DNA of 64,000 nt from Methylophaga sp. (GCA_002696735.1 NZSL01000014.1:126270-190269), one strand, 5' to 3'. Positions 27,696-38,062 are shown, counted from the stretch's first letter. A program made the numbers and translations. Notes: generated from the letters alone by a model not told the origin.

Positions 27696-28564
27696 GCCAG
27701 CAGTCCGCGCTAGCCATATTTGGCGAGGTATTATTTGATTGCTTTCCGGATGGCGAGCGAAAGCTGGGCGGAGCACCTTTTAATGTCGCCTGGCATTTAC
27801 AAGCCTTTGGGGATCATCCGGTTTTCATCTCCAGAGTTGGCAATGACGAATCTGGTCAGCAGATCCGCAATGCGATGGAAAATTGGCAGCTTTCTACTGA
27901 AGGGCTGCAAACAGATAATGAACATCTCACGGGCGAGGTTCAGGTCTCTTTGCAGGGCAGCGAGCCTTCATACGATATCAGAGCTGACCGAGCTTACGAT
28001 TTTATACAAACAGCAGAGCTGCCAGGCCTGCGTAATGATGCCATTGTTTATCATGGTTCACTGGCGTTAAGAAATGCAGTGTCGAGAGATGCTTTTGAGT
28101 TTCTGACACGTCCCAAATCCGTATCAGTTTTTATGGATGTGAATTTACGCACACCGTGGTGGAACAAGGAAGATATATACAAATGTCTGGAACGTGCGAA
28201 GTGGTGCAAGCTGAATCATTTGGAATTGAATGAACTGGGCTTTAATTCAGCGGATTTGCAGCAGGATATGACCCGCATGCAAACCCATTTTCAATTGGAA
28301 CAACTGATCGTGACACGGGGAGAGGAAGGGGGTATCGTGCGCTGCAACGATGGGACCTTTTATGAACAGAAACGGGTTGCTGCTGAGCAGCTGGTTGATA
28401 CTGTGGGAGCAGGAGACGCTTTCAGTGCAATGTATATTCACGGGTTGTTAGCCGGGTGGCCAGTACAGAAAATTTTATTGAATGCCCAGCATTTTGCCAG
28501 CAAAGTGATAGGATTACGGGGAGCGGTCAGCGAGGATCCTGCTTTTTATTCTGAGTTCACATAA
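27692..28564 (+). CDS. Fructokinase (PfkB family)
   Basis: Phosphorylates fructose to fructose 6-phosphate and so can recycle fructose freed from sucrose. The 290-residue ribokinase-fold protein has FGEVLFDCFPDGERKLGGAPFN at the N-terminus (substrate-binding GGAPFNVAWH) and DTVGAGDAFSA near the C-terminus, where D of GAGD is the catalytic base. It overlaps spp by four bases (ATGA). The same gene order, with amylosucrase next, is known from Methylomicrobium and Methylophaga, where the gene is called fruK. Confidence 0.93.
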   Translation: MSQQSALAIFGEVLFDCFPDGERKLGGAPFNVAWHLQAFGDHPVFISRVGNDESGQQIRNAMENWQLSTEGLQTDNEHLTGEVQVSLQGSEPSYDIRADRAYDFIQTAELPGLRNDAIVYHGSLALRNAVSRDAFEFLTRPKSVSVFMDVNLRTPWWNKEDIYKCLERAKWCKLNHLELNELGFNSADLQQDMTRMQTHFQLEQLIVTRGEEGGIVRCNDGTFYEQKRVAAEQLVDTVGAGDAFSAMYIHGLLAGWPVQKILLNAQHFASKVIGLRGAVSEDPAFYSEFT

Positions 28565-28606
28565 CCACACACCCAGAATTATCCGACTCTTTAATCAGGA
28601 AATTAC

Positions 28607-30562
28607 ATGTACGAACAGCAATCTCATTCACTTCTGAATGCCATCCTGAATCAGATTGAACCAGAGTTTTCCAAACATGATCTGCGTTATTTCTATACGC
28701 GGCTGGGTGCCAACTTCTACGCCATTCATTCGTTATTTGAAAGGCTGTATGGCAAACGCCCGGACTTTGCCGAACAGGCACAGCGCCTTGTTGAGACACT
28801 TGCCAGACAATATATCGATCGGTCTGAAGAATTACGTGCCAAGGATATAGAGCGGGAACAGGATTACAACTGGTTCCTCAGTCAGAAGTGGGTTGGCATG
28901 GCACTGTATTGCAATGGGTTTGCCAAAAATCTGCAAGGCATGCGTGAACATCTGCATTATTTTCAGGATCTGGGTGTTAATCTGGTACATGTCATGCCCA
29001 TCATGAAATGCCCTGAAGGTAAAAGTGATGGTGGATACGCTGTCAGTAATTTCCGTGAAATTGATCCCCGTGCCGGAGACCTCAACGATCTGCGTGGTTT
29101 GGCAGGTGATCTCCGTCAACGTGATATGTTGCTGGTGATGGATGTTGTGTTAAATCACACTTCTGACCAGCACGAATGGGCACAGAAAGCGCGTGATGGT
29201 TATTCGCCTTATCGCGATTATTTTTATACTTTTGAAAACCGTCACGTCCCGGATATGTTTGAGCAGAGCATGCCTGAAGTGTTTCCGGAAACAGCTCCAG
29301 GTAATTTCACCTGGAACAAGGAAATGCAACGCTGGGTGATGACGGTATTTAACGAATACCAGTGGGATCTGAACTACAGTAACCCCACTGTATTCATTGA
29401 AATGCTCGATATTATCCTGTTTTGGGCCAACCAGGGTGCCGATATTGTGCGGCTGGATGCAGTGGCATTTTTATGGAAAAAGATCGGCAGTACCTGTCAG
29501 AACGAACGCGAAGCCCATCTGATTTTGCAGCTAATGAAAGACTGCTGTCAGGTTACAGCGCCAGGTGTACTGTTTATTGCTGAGGCCATTGTTGCTCCCG
29601 TCGAGGTGACTAAATATTTTGGCGAAGATGCGGTCATCGCCAAAGAATGTGAAATTGCCTATAACGCCACATTTATGGCGTTGTTATGGGATGCAGTGGC
29701 CACCAAAAATGCCCGATTGCTGAATCAGGGAATTAAAAGTCTTCCGGTAAAACTGGAACGCGCTACCTGGTTAAATTACATACGCTGTCACGATGATATC
29801 GGTCTAGGGTTTGATGATAAAGACATAGAGCTGGCAGGTTACGAGCCACGTGAACACAGACGCTTTTTGATCGACTATTTCACCGGACAATATGCTGATT
29901 CACACGCCAGAGGTGTACCATTTGGTCAGAATGATAAAACCGGCGATGCGCGTATTTCCGGCTCTCTGGCCTCGCTGGTGGGGTTGCAATATGCCATTGA
30001 TATCGGAGATGAGCAGGCTATTGATGATGCGATACGCATCATCGTGTTATTGCATAGCATGATTCTGTCATTTGGTGGCTTGCCGTTACTTTATTATGGC
30101 GATGAAATTGGTACCACCAATGATGAAAGTTATCGTGATGATCCTGTCAAAATGGATGATTCACGTTGGGTACATCGACCATTTATTGACTGGAAAAAAG
30201 CTGAACAGCGAAATGTACCGGGTACGGTTGAATATCTGATTTTCAGCCAGTTGAAGACACTCATTGCGGTGCATAAAGAACTGGATGCATTTGCTGATTT
30301 TAATAATCGGGATTTGGTCGAGGTAGATAATCCGCATTTGTTTGTTTTTGAGCGTTACCATCTGCAAAAACCTGCCGATCGGGTCTTGGTGATTGCGAAT
30401 TTCGATAAACAATCTCAGCGTCTGGATTTGGACCAGTTACCGAGATGGTCACAATCCTATCAGGGGCATCTGGTGGATGCTATTACTGGGCAAAGTCCCG
30501 AGAAGTTTGGCAATACAGTGGTCATCCCGCGGTTTGGTTGTTACTGGTTAACCGAAGTCTGA
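28607..30562 (+). CDS. ams: Amylosucrase (GH13 subfamily 4)
   Basis: Transfers glucose from sucrose to an alpha-1,4-glucan, or hydrolyses sucrose, in the cytoplasm or periplasm; no signal peptide is seen. At 651 residues it is close to the Neisseria polysaccharea enzyme. The catalytic residues line up: nucleophile D284 in VRLDAVAF, acid/base E326 in FIAEAI, and D396 in CHDDIG. Helical N-domain (about 1-90), barrel, and B'-domain (VPFGQNDKTGDARISGSLASL) are all present. It lies 42 bp after fructokinase and ends the cluster. It links stored sucrose to glucan and free fructose. The dispersed repeat R3 follows. Confidence 0.94.
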   Translation: MYEQQSHSLLNAILNQIEPEFSKHDLRYFYTRLGANFYAIHSLFERLYGKRPDFAEQAQRLVETLARQYIDRSEELRAKDIEREQDYNWFLSQKWVGMALYCNGFAKNLQGMREHLHYFQDLGVNLVHVMPIMKCPEGKSDGGYAVSNFREIDPRAGDLNDLRGLAGDLRQRDMLLVMDVVLNHTSDQHEWAQKARDGYSPYRDYFYTFENRHVPDMFEQSMPEVFPETAPGNFTWNKEMQRWVMTVFNEYQWDLNYSNPTVFIEMLDIILFWANQGADIVRLDAVAFLWKKIGSTCQNEREAHLILQLMKDCCQVTAPGVLFIAEAIVAPVEVTKYFGEDAVIAKECEIAYNATFMALLWDAVATKNARLLNQGIKSLPVKLERATWLNYIRCHDDIGLGFDDKDIELAGYEPREHRRFLIDYFTGQYADSHARGVPFGQNDKTGDARISGSLASLVGLQYAIDIGDEQAIDDAIRIIVLLHSMILSFGGLPLLYYGDEIGTTNDESYRDDPVKMDDSRWVHRPFIDWKKAEQRNVPGTVEYLIFSQLKTLIAVHKELDAFADFNNRDLVEVDNPHLFVFERYHLQKPADRVLVIANFDKQSQRLDLDQLPRWSQSYQGHLVDAITGQSPEKFGNTVVIPRFGCYWLTEV

Positions 30563-30570
30563 ATAACTCG

Positions 30571-30618
30571 AGGGTCTGTTGATCTTTCATAGTCGTCACT
30601 GAAAGATCAATAGAACCT
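30571..30618. repeat. Dispersed repeat R3: 48-bp mini copy
   Basis: Left end agggtctgttgatctttcat, then the right end, which in reverse reads aggttctattgatctttcag; they pair at 17 of 20 positions. It supplies most of the stop codon of the DUF393 gene on the minus strand and may act as a terminator-like hairpin between the convergent genes. Confidence 0.75.
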
Positions 30619-31003
30619 ATAACTTACAGTTATCATCCTGACAGGACTTATCACCGAATAACCGGGCAATCGGATGACGAAACCGGGCGAAAAACAGATA
30701 GGCTAAATCTGCAAACCAGCGAATGACCGGCCAGCGTAATATCTGCAACCAGCGATGATGACCTACAAGGCCCCAGGCTTTAGCCGTCACATCCAGCCCG
30801 GTAATGATTTGCCCATTTGCTAATTGACCGTGCAGTCTTTTATCGGCGCTAACGACATCAATGTAGGGATAACGATAAGCAAAGTCAGTGGCGTGAATAT
30901 CTTCAAAATGCAGTCGTTGTCGCGTATCTAATTGTTTTAATAAAGCAATTTCTCTAGTGCACAAAGGGCACTGACCATCAAAGAATACCGTCAATTGATG
31001 CAT
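30617..31003 (-). CDS. DUF393 (YuxK-like) thiol-disulfide oxidoreductase family protein
   Basis: A small DCC-family protein of 128 residues if it starts at ATG 31003 (MHQLTVFFDGQCPLC); an upstream in-frame ATG at 31033 would add ten residues. The DGQCPLC motif near the N-terminus gives the family its name and holds the two candidate redox cysteines. The C-terminus ends CQDDNC, which adds two more cysteines. Its partners are unknown. Genes of this family often lie beside photolyase/cryptochrome genes, as here, although this one points the other way. Confidence 0.82.
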   Translation of the reverse strand: MHQLTVFFDGQCPLCTREIALLKQLDTRQRLHFEDIHATDFAYRYPYIDVVSADKRLHGQLANGQIITGLDVTAKAWGLVGHHRWLQILRWPVIRWFADLAYLFFARFRHPIARLFGDKSCQDDNCKL

Positions 31004-31136
31004 TTTGTGTTCTCTACTGAAAGTGGTTGTCATTCTGACGTTCTCAACGCTACTTAGTTCTGAAACATCGAACCTATATCTCTCTTTGCAGTCTCTGAAC
31101 TGTCAGCTTTTTACCCCAAAGGAGTTTTGAAACCCT

Positions 31137-32450
31137 ATGACCACAGGAATATTCTGGTTCACTAATGATCTGCGACTGCATGATCAGCCTGCATTATGGA
31201 AAATGCAGTCGGTTGATAAACTTATTTGTGTGTTTTGTTTGGACCCACAGTGGTTCAGGCCTAATGGGTTGAATGCCAAGGCGATGGGGGAGCGTCGTTT
31301 GCAGTTTTTAGTCGAGTCGCTAAAGGATCTGCAGCAACAGCTTCAGCATGTCGGACAAGTACTGATTATCAAACAACAAACCCCGCACCTGGCGCTGACT
31401 GAATTAATCAATAAATATAACGTCGATATTATTGCCCGTAGCCAGCATGCAGGTGTTTATGAAAATCGTCACTGGAAGCTGTTACAACAACAATTTCCGG
31501 ATCTTAAATTCGTGACAGAACCAAGCCACACATTATTTTCTGCTGATGATTTACCCTTCCAACTTAATCAATTACCAACGTCATTTACCCAGTTTCGTAA
31601 ACAGGTCGAAGATTTAGCGCTGCCCAGGCCTATGTCGATTCCTCAGCAATTGCCACCAACGCCAGGACCAATTGCGGTTGATGAGATTCCCCAGCCGGTA
31701 TTTCAACCCTCAAAATTTACTGGAGGGGAAACGGCTGCACTGAAACATATCAATGATTATTTCTCCACGGATCTGCCAGCCAGTTACAAAACTGTGCGAA
31801 ATGAACTGGACGGCTGGACCAATTCCACCAAATTTTCTCCCTGGTTGGCGTTAGGCTGTCTTTCTGTAAGACATCTGGCTTCCCGGCTCAAAAACTATGA
31901 ACAGACTAAGGTCAGTAATGATTCGACTTACTGGATTTACTTTGAATTACTGTGGCGGGAATACTTTCAATGGTATGCCCATCGTTATGGCGCCAGATTA
32001 TTTCGCTTTGACGGAATAAAAAACACTAAAAGCCGACGTTGCTATTACCCGGAACGTTATCAGAAATGGTGTAACGGTAATACACCATATCCGCTGGTCA
32101 ATGCCTGTATGAAACAACTTAATGCTTCAGGTTATATGTCCAATCGGGGACGGCAGATCGTTGCCAGCTGTTTTGTTCATGAGTTAAATCTGGATTGGCG
32201 CTTTGGCGCCGCTTATTTTGAGCAGCAATTAATTGACTATGATGTCGCTGCCAATTGGGGCAATTGGCAATATATTGCTGGAGTAGGGGCTGATCCTCGA
32301 GGTGGACGGCAATTTAATATTGAAAAACAAACCCGGCAATACGATCCAGATGGTGAATTTATCCGTCACTGGCAGGGAGACATTGATATTATCCCGCTGG
32401 ATTCAGTTGATGCGGCTGACTGGCCAATCATGCCTCCTCCCAAAAAATGA
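31137..32450 (+). CDS. DASH-family cryptochrome
   Basis: Blue-light flavoprotein of the photolyase superfamily; DASH members repair cyclobutane dimers in single-stranded DNA and may signal. The 437-residue protein has an N-terminal antenna domain (about 1-130, [16 protein letters not shown]) and a C-terminal FAD domain. The segment [23 protein letters not shown], with D-P-R after the glycine, is typical of DASH. The ATG is preceded by aaaggag. It overlaps the next photolyase gene by four bases, so both are made together. Confidence 0.9.
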   Translation: MTTGIFWFTNDLRLHDQPALWKMQSVDKLICVFCLDPQWFRPNGLNAKAMGERRLQFLVESLKDLQQQLQHVGQVLIIKQQTPHLALTELINKYNVDIIARSQHAGVYENRHWKLLQQQFPDLKFVTEPSHTLFSADDLPFQLNQLPTSFTQFRKQVEDLALPRPMSIPQQLPPTPGPIAVDEIPQPVFQPSKFTGGETAALKHINDYFSTDLPASYKTVRNELDGWTNSTKFSPWLALGCLSVRHLASRLKNYEQTKVSNDSTYWIYFELLWREYFQWYAHRYGARLFRFDGIKNTKSRRCYYPERYQKWCNGNTPYPLVNACMKQLNASGYMSNRGRQIVASCFVHELNLDWRFGAAYFEQQLIDYDVAANWGNWQYIAGVGADPRGGRQFNIEKQTRQYDPDGEFIRHWQGDIDIIPLDSVDAADWPIMPPPKK

Positions 32451-33913
32451 CCCGTCAATTAATCAATGTCGTCTGGTTTAAACGTGATTTACGTTTATCC
32501 GACCATGCAGCGCTTAATGCTGCATGTGAACAGAATTTACCCATTTTATTGTTATATATTGTGGAACCCTCGCTGGTGGATGATGCGCATTACAGCTTGC
32601 GCCATTGGCGATTTGTCTGGCAGTCATTACAACAGTTGGATCAGCAGCTGATAGTAAACAAAGCCAGTGTGGTGGTGATAGAGGGGGAAGCGCCAGCTGT
32701 CTTTGAACAATTACAGCAGTATTATCAGATTGATACGGTTTTCAGTCATCAGGAAATAGGTCTGAACATCACCTATGAGCGAGATAAAATTCTCCATAAA
32801 AAGTTTAAACATCAACAAATTAGCTGGAATCAATTTCCACAAGGTGCGGTCATTCGTGCCGCAAACAGTCGTGAGGACTGGGATAAACATTGGCAACAGG
32901 TCATGCGGCAATCCGTGCCGGAAAGTAATTGGCAACAGGCTGACTTTATTACCGAGGTGCAGATGACACCATTCACGCCTCCGGTCGAATGGCAGCAAAC
33001 GGATATGCTTTTTCAATATGGTGGCGAATTGACCGCGCAAAAAGTGTTGGCTGAATTTTTTGCCAAGCGTGGCAAACTTTATAACCGACAGATTTCCAGT
33101 CCGGATCTGAGTCGGCAATCCTGCTCCAGAATGTCACCGTATCTTGCCTGGGGCAATATCAGCCTGCGACAGGTCTATCAACAGTTACTGGATCACTGGA
33201 ATGACCCCGGCTGGCGAAGAGCCTTGGCAGCACTCTCTTCAAGGTTGCACTGGCATTGTCATTTTATGCAGAAATTTGAAAGTGAAACGGAAATGGAATT
33301 TCGGCCGGTAAACCAGGGTTATCAATCTTTCCCCTGGCGAGAAGATAAGCAATCGGGAGTTGATTTGATAGCCTGGCAAAATGGTAAAACCGGTTATCCG
33401 CTGGTCGACGCCAGCATGCGTTGTCTGAACGCAACCGGCTATATCAATTTTCGAATGCGCGCCTTGTTGGTCAGTTTTTTATGTCATCAGCTGCATATTG
33501 ACTGGCGGCGCGGAACCTATCATCTGGCCCGGGTGTTTCTGGATTTTGAGCCGGGTATTCATTATCCACAACTACAAATGCAGGCAGGGGTTACGGGCAC
33601 CAACACCATTCGTATTTATAATCCAACCAAGCAAGCTGAAGAACAGGACCCCGAGGGTAAGTTTATCCGTGAATGGTTACCCGAACTGTGCGATTTACCT
33701 AATGAAATTATTCACCGACCATGGGAAGTCACACCTATGGAGGAAATGATGTTAAATTTTCAGTTGGGGAGAGATTACCCGTATCCCATTGTTGATATCA
33801 AAGATACCTCAAAACAAAGCCGGGATCGTTTATGGTCATGGCGTAAACGTGACGATGTGCAACGCGAAAGTCAACGTATACTGCATCGTCATGTACGATT
33901 GACCCGCCGTTAA
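32447..33913 (+). CDS. Photolyase/cryptochrome-family FAD protein, subclass uncertain
   Basis: A 488-residue second photolyase-fold protein. The antenna domain (about 1-130) begins [16 protein letters not shown], and the FAD domain contains [26 protein letters not shown] and [23 protein letters not shown]. The [15 protein letters not shown] segment differs from the class I CPD photolyase PhrB and points to the less studied bacterial branch of cryptochrome/photolyase-like proteins. Whether it repairs DNA or senses light cannot be told. It is translationally coupled to the DASH gene (ATGA). Confidence 0.85.
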   Translation: MTRQLINVVWFKRDLRLSDHAALNAACEQNLPILLLYIVEPSLVDDAHYSLRHWRFVWQSLQQLDQQLIVNKASVVVIEGEAPAVFEQLQQYYQIDTVFSHQEIGLNITYERDKILHKKFKHQQISWNQFPQGAVIRAANSREDWDKHWQQVMRQSVPESNWQQADFITEVQMTPFTPPVEWQQTDMLFQYGGELTAQKVLAEFFAKRGKLYNRQISSPDLSRQSCSRMSPYLAWGNISLRQVYQQLLDHWNDPGWRRALAALSSRLHWHCHFMQKFESETEMEFRPVNQGYQSFPWREDKQSGVDLIAWQNGKTGYPLVDASMRCLNATGYINFRMRALLVSFLCHQLHIDWRRGTYHLARVFLDFEPGIHYPQLQMQAGVTGTNTIRIYNPTKQAEEQDPEGKFIREWLPELCDLPNEIIHRPWEVTPMEEMMLNFQLGRDYPYPIVDIKDTSKQSRDRLWSWRKRDDVQRESQRILHRHVRLTRR

Positions 33914-33991
33914 CAGATTCGAATTGCCAGCGAACGGTTTCACCCCTGATAATAACGCTATAAATTCCTCAATATTTTTTCCGGAGAACAT

Positions 33992-34963
33992 ATGACACTT
34001 GCCTTTGCTGCGGTGATTTTTGGTTTGATTTTATTAGTATGGAGCGCTGATCGATTTATTGATGGTGCCGCAGTTTCTGCCCGCTACTTCGGTATGCCGC
34101 CGTTACTAATCGGCATGGTGATAGTCGGTTTCGGTACTTCAGCACCGGAAATGGTGGTCTCTGCATTGGCCGCAACGCAAGGCAATCCTGGTCTCGCTCT
34201 GGGTAATGCTTATGGTTCAAACATTACTAATATTGCGTTAATTCTGGGCCTGACCGCAGTACTCAGTCCGATTGCAGTGCATTCACAAGTGTTGCGCAAA
34301 GAGTTGCCGATTCTAATCGCAGTGACCGCCTTGGCTGCCTGGCAGTTAGCTGATGGTTCATTGTCGCGTCTGGATGCCGGCGTGTTGATTTTGGTGTTCT
34401 TTATGTTGATGGGCTGGACCATTTATCAGGGCATGAAGAAATCACCAGATGCATTCGGTACCGAAATGGAAGCTGAATTCAATACAGAATCAATGAGCTT
34501 GAAAAAAGCGTTGATTTGGTTATTTATCGGTCTGATTTTTTTGATTATCAGTTCACGAATTTTGGTCTGGGGCGCAGTAGAAATTGCTGTAGCGTTTGGT
34601 GTCAGTGATTTGATTATTGGTTTGACCATCGTGGCCATCGGAACATCATTACCCGAGCTGGCCTCATCACTGATTGCTGTAAAAAAAGGCGAGCATGATA
34701 TTGCACTGGGTAATGTTATTGGCTCAAACCTGTTTAACACCCTGGCTGTAGTGGGTATCGCAGGGTTGATTCATCCTTTTGGTGTTCCAGCAGAAATACT
34801 TACACGGGATATTGCCGTTATGGCTGGTCTGACCATAGCGATATTTATCTTTGGCTTTGGTCTTCGCGGAAGACAAGGACGTATCAATCGCGTTGAAGGC
34901 AGTGCGTTAATGCTGGTGTTTGTCGCTTATACAGCCTATCTCGTCAGCACGATTGTGACTTAA
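33992..34963 (+). CDS. Calcium/sodium antiporter (CaCA family, YrbG-like)
   Basis: Inner-membrane exchanger of 323 residues with about ten membrane helices in two inverted halves. Each half carries an alpha-repeat: GFGTSAPEMVVSA with GNAYGSNITNIALILG in the first, and AIGTSLPELASSL with GNVIGSNLFNTLAVVG in the second. The acidic residues in these motifs bind the cation. A hydrophilic loop lies between the halves (about 145-170, EMEAEFNTES). Start site follows ccggaga. Single gene closed by a terminator. Confidence 0.92.
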   Translation: MTLAFAAVIFGLILLVWSADRFIDGAAVSARYFGMPPLLIGMVIVGFGTSAPEMVVSALAATQGNPGLALGNAYGSNITNIALILGLTAVLSPIAVHSQVLRKELPILIAVTALAAWQLADGSLSRLDAGVLILVFFMLMGWTIYQGMKKSPDAFGTEMEAEFNTESMSLKKALIWLFIGLIFLIISSRILVWGAVEIAVAFGVSDLIIGLTIVAIGTSLPELASSLIAVKKGEHDIALGNVIGSNLFNTLAVVGIAGLIHPFGVPAEILTRDIAVMAGLTIAIFIFGFGLRGRQGRINRVEGSALMLVFVAYTAYLVSTIVT

Positions 34964-34998
34964 GCGAAAATTAACAGCAGTTTAAATCGCTATGAATA

Positions 34999-35036
34999 AT
35001 GGTGGCCTGAGGTCTTCTCAGGTCACCATATTTTTA
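34999..35036 (+). terminator. Intrinsic terminator of the Ca2+/Na+ antiporter gene
   Basis: Stem of 13 pairs including one wobble (around cctgag / ctcagg, loop gtctt) followed by a T-run of five. Confidence 0.85.
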
Positions 35037-35209
35037 ATATTTGGGCTTACGTAATCTGTCCACATTCTCAATCCTGATTACTGTCTTATTTATAGTCATT
35101 TCCTGTAATTATCTGTCTCTCTCGACAACCAAATAATATTGTGACTTGCATCACATAAATATTTATAAGATACTTCCGCTCTTAAGTGTTTGATTACTAA
35201 GGATTGGGT

Positions 35210-36196
35210 ATGAAGACGGGGCTGGGCGAGGTAGACGATCAATGTCTGCAAGTCGTATTGGACATAATCAGCGATGGTGTGTGGGACTGGCATGCAAATA
35301 CCGGATACGTTTATCGTAGTCCTGGTTGGTTCAGAATGTTGGGGTATAACGCCGCCACTCTTCCTGCCAGCGTAGCATCCTGGGAGCAAAATCTGCACCC
35401 AGAAGATCATCAGCGTGTATTAGCCCACTTCGATAACTACATACATAATCATAGCAGTTCATACCAGATTGAATACCGACTGAAAAAGGCTGATAACAGT
35501 TATTTGTGGGTAGAAGACCGTGCCAGAATTATCGAATGGAATGAAGATGGTTCTGTTGCAAGAATGATTGGCGCCCATCGGGATATCAATGAACGAAAAC
35601 TCAACCTGGATCGGCTGGCGCAACAAAATCATTCTCTGGAAGACCTGGTCGAAGAACGTACTCACCAGTTGATTCAAACCAACGCTGAACTGGAAAGCAA
35701 GATTGCCGAAGTTCAACGCCTCGCTGAAACAGACACACTTACGGGTGTAGCCAACCGATATCGTTTGGAAAAAACACTGGAGCTGGAAGTCGAGCGGGCT
35801 GAGCGTTTCAAGCAACCACTCTCAATAATTGCCCTGGATATCGATGATTTTAAAATCGTCAACGATGAGTTTGGCCATGCCAATGGAGACATGGTGTTGG
35901 TTCAGATGAGTCGTTTATTAAAAAAGAATATTCGCGAAATCGATTTGCTGGCACGCTGGGGCGGTGATGAGTTTATGATTTTGTTACCGAATACCGGCCT
36001 CGAAGCAGCAGCCCATACCGCTGAAAAATTAAGACAATTGATCGTGGATGCCAAATTGGATAAACGCGCTACTATCACCACGAGTTTTGGGGTAGCGCAG
36101 TTGCGTCAGGGAGAATCAGCTATGCGTTTGTCGATCCGCGCCGACAATGCACTTTATCAATCTAAAGACTCTGGGAAAAACCGTATCAGTTCTTAA
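35210..36196 (+). CDS. PAS-GGDEF diguanylate cyclase
   Basis: A 328-residue soluble c-di-GMP synthase. A PAS_3-type sensor domain with PAC motif (about 15-125, GVWDWHANTGYVYRSPGWFRML) is followed by a coiled-coil linker (about 130-170) and a GGDEF domain (about 172-325). The active site reads WGGDEF, and a complete inhibitory site R-E-I-D lies five residues before it, so product inhibition is expected. I chose ATG 35210 after aaggattggg; a TTG at 35204 is an alternative. It is a single gene, convergent with rimO. The PAS ligand is unknown. Confidence 0.92.
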   Translation: MKTGLGEVDDQCLQVVLDIISDGVWDWHANTGYVYRSPGWFRMLGYNAATLPASVASWEQNLHPEDHQRVLAHFDNYIHNHSSSYQIEYRLKKADNSYLWVEDRARIIEWNEDGSVARMIGAHRDINERKLNLDRLAQQNHSLEDLVEERTHQLIQTNAELESKIAEVQRLAETDTLTGVANRYRLEKTLELEVERAERFKQPLSIIALDIDDFKIVNDEFGHANGDMVLVQMSRLLKKNIREIDLLARWGGDEFMILLPNTGLEAAAHTAEKLRQLIVDAKLDKRATITTSFGVAQLRQGESAMRLSIRADNALYQSKDSGKNRISS

Positions 36197-36328
36197 TCTG
36201 CATCATTGCTGGAGAGGTGCTTTTTCTTCAACAAGCCATGAATAATAGATCAGCAACGATCCGGCATAATGCTTTTCCAACCACGCTGCCGGGCTATATT
36301 TTCTTAATACTATGCCTTGCAGATTAAG
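36192..36328. repeat. Distant 11-bp inverted repeat framing the GGDEF-rimO gap
   Basis: cttaatctgca (36192-36202) overlaps the end of the GGDEF gene, and tgcagattaag (36318-36328) lies just before the rimO stop. The arms are perfect complements 115 bp apart. It could be chance, the ends of a decayed element, or a long terminator-like stem. Confidence 0.4.
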
Positions 36329-36340
36329 TATAAACCACTT

Positions 36341-37651
36341 CTAAACCAGTCTTGCCCAGAGGTCATGCTCATCGGCTTCTTCAAATTCCACCTCAACAAT
36401 ATCTCCCACTTTTAAATGGGTGGCGTGATCAATAAAGACTTGGCCATCAATCTCAGGGGCATCAGCACGGCTCCGCCCGACGGCACCTTCTTCAACAACT
36501 TCATCGATAATCACAAAATCGCGTTTCCCAACTTTCTGTTGCAGCCGGTAGGCACTGATTTCTGCCTGTTTCGCCATAAAGCGGGCCAGACGTTCCTCTT
36601 TAATCTCTTCAGGCACCGGATCGGGTAATTGATTTGCCACTGCACCATCAACAGGCGAGTATTTGAAAGCACCGGCTTTATCCAACTGAGCCTGATCAAG
36701 AAAATCCAGCAATTCCTCAAATTCAGCTTCGGTTTCACCGGGGAATCCCACGATAAAGGTACTGCGAAGAGTGATTTCTGGACAAATTGCCCGCCAGGCC
36801 TGGATGCGTTCCAGATTATTTTGTGATGAAGCCGGACGTTTCATTAATTTGAGAATACGCGGGCTGGCATGCTGAAACGGAATATCCAGATACGGCAGAA
36901 TTTTGCCTTCAGCCATCAATGGAATTACATCATCCACATGTGGGTAAGGGTAAACATAATGCATGCGCACCCAGATGCCGAGTTCACCAAGAGCTTTGGC
37001 CATGGCTGTAAAGCGGGTGGCAATTTTCTCGCCCTGCCATTCGTATTCAGCGTATTTCAAATCGACACCGTAAGCACTGGTATCCTGCGAAATAACCAGA
37101 ATTTCCTTTACACCAGCGTCAGCCAGACGCTTAGCTTCAGCGATTACCTGATTCACTGGGCGACTGACCAGATCCCCACGCATGGAGGGGATAATGCAGA
37201 AGGTACAGCGATGATTACAGCCTTCGGAAATTTTCAGATAGGCGTAATGTCGGGGAGTTAGTTTGATGCCCTCAGGCGGCACCAGACTAATAAACGGATC
37301 ATGGGGTTGTGGAAGATGTTTGTGAACCGCGCCTACCACTTCTTCAAGCGCATGAGCACCGGTAATTTCCAGTACCTGTGGATGCTTTTCTCGGATGGTA
37401 TTGTCACGGCTGCCCAGACAACCGGTCACGATAACTTTGCCATTCTGCGCAATGGCTTCACCAATACTTTCCAGTGATTCATCAACGGCAGAATCAATAA
37501 AGCCACAGGTATTGACCACCACTAAATCAGCATCATCGTAATTGGCGGAAATTTCATACCCTTCTGAACGTAATTTGGTGATGATACGTTCGCTATCAAC
37601 AAGTGCTTTTGGGCAACCGAGACTGACAAACCCGACCTGAGGAGCTTTCAT
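36341..37651 (-). CDS. rimO: Ribosomal protein S12 methylthiotransferase RimO
   Basis: Radical-SAM enzyme that adds a methylthio group to the conserved aspartate of ribosomal protein S12. The 436 residues hold the N-terminal UPF0004 domain with three cluster cysteines (SLGCPKA, NTCGFI, GCLGSR), the radical-SAM motif CNHRCTFC, and a C-terminal TRAM domain. [12 protein letters not shown] near the start and [13 protein letters not shown] later separate it from MiaB. Single gene with repeat R4 upstream. Confidence 0.96.
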   Translation of the reverse strand: MKAPQVGFVSLGCPKALVDSERIITKLRSEGYEISANYDDADLVVVNTCGFIDSAVDESLESIGEAIAQNGKVIVTGCLGSRDNTIREKHPQVLEITGAHALEEVVGAVHKHLPQPHDPFISLVPPEGIKLTPRHYAYLKISEGCNHRCTFCIIPSMRGDLVSRPVNQVIAEAKRLADAGVKEILVISQDTSAYGVDLKYAEYEWQGEKIATRFTAMAKALGELGIWVRMHYVYPYPHVDDVIPLMAEGKILPYLDIPFQHASPRILKLMKRPASSQNNLERIQAWRAICPEITLRSTFIVGFPGETEAEFEELLDFLDQAQLDKAGAFKYSPVDGAVANQLPDPVPEEIKEERLARFMAKQAEISAYRLQQKVGKRDFVIIDEVVEEGAVGRSRADAPEIDGQVFIDHATHLKVGDIVEVEFEEADEHDLWARLV

Positions 37652-37703
37652 AAGCGTAACCTGTAACTGGGAGAGAAAAGCCCGCTATTCTATACTGTTT
37701 ATT

Positions 37704-38042
37704 AGGGCTTGTTGAATTTTCATATCCACCACTGCCGGCGATTATTTTTGTGTCCGGCAAGGCGGAAAGCACGCCGTGTAGCCAACCTACATAAGTGATT
37801 GACAAATGAGTCTGGAACTCATTTGAACAGCTTAGCTGGCCGCGCAGCGGTGAAATACAGGGATGTATTTCATACAACGCAGGCGGGCGCAAAAATAGTC
37901 CCAGCCCTTCGGGGTGTGTCTGAAAAAGCGCCACTCTGCGTTACTCGTCACTTATTTAGAACAACTAAAAGGCGCTCCTCGTGCCTTGATTGACGCTTTT
38001 TCAGCTCACAACAGCGGCGGAGATGAAAGTTCAATAAGCCCT
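37704..38042. repeat. Dispersed repeat R4: long copy (339 bp) with an internal insertion, TA on both sides
   Basis: Ends agggcttgttgaattttcat and, in reverse, agggcttattgaactttcat. Internal parts shared with the other long copies include a hairpin arm pair at 37916-37932 and 37992-38009 (core ctgaaaaagcg / cgctttttcag) and the cagcccttcgggg segment. About 74 bp are extra: they carry two further hairpins (37803-37825 and 37851-37872). The element is bounded by TA directly outside GGGCTT and AAGCCC. It fills most of the 560-bp gap between rimO and the HAD gene. Confidence 0.85.
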
Positions 38043-38062
38043 AGAGCTTGTTGAACTTTCAT
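38043..38062. repeat. Dispersed repeat R5: lone end sequence
   Basis: agagcttgttgaactttcat follows R4 directly and matches a left end of the family; no partner end is recognisable downstream. Confidence 0.55.
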
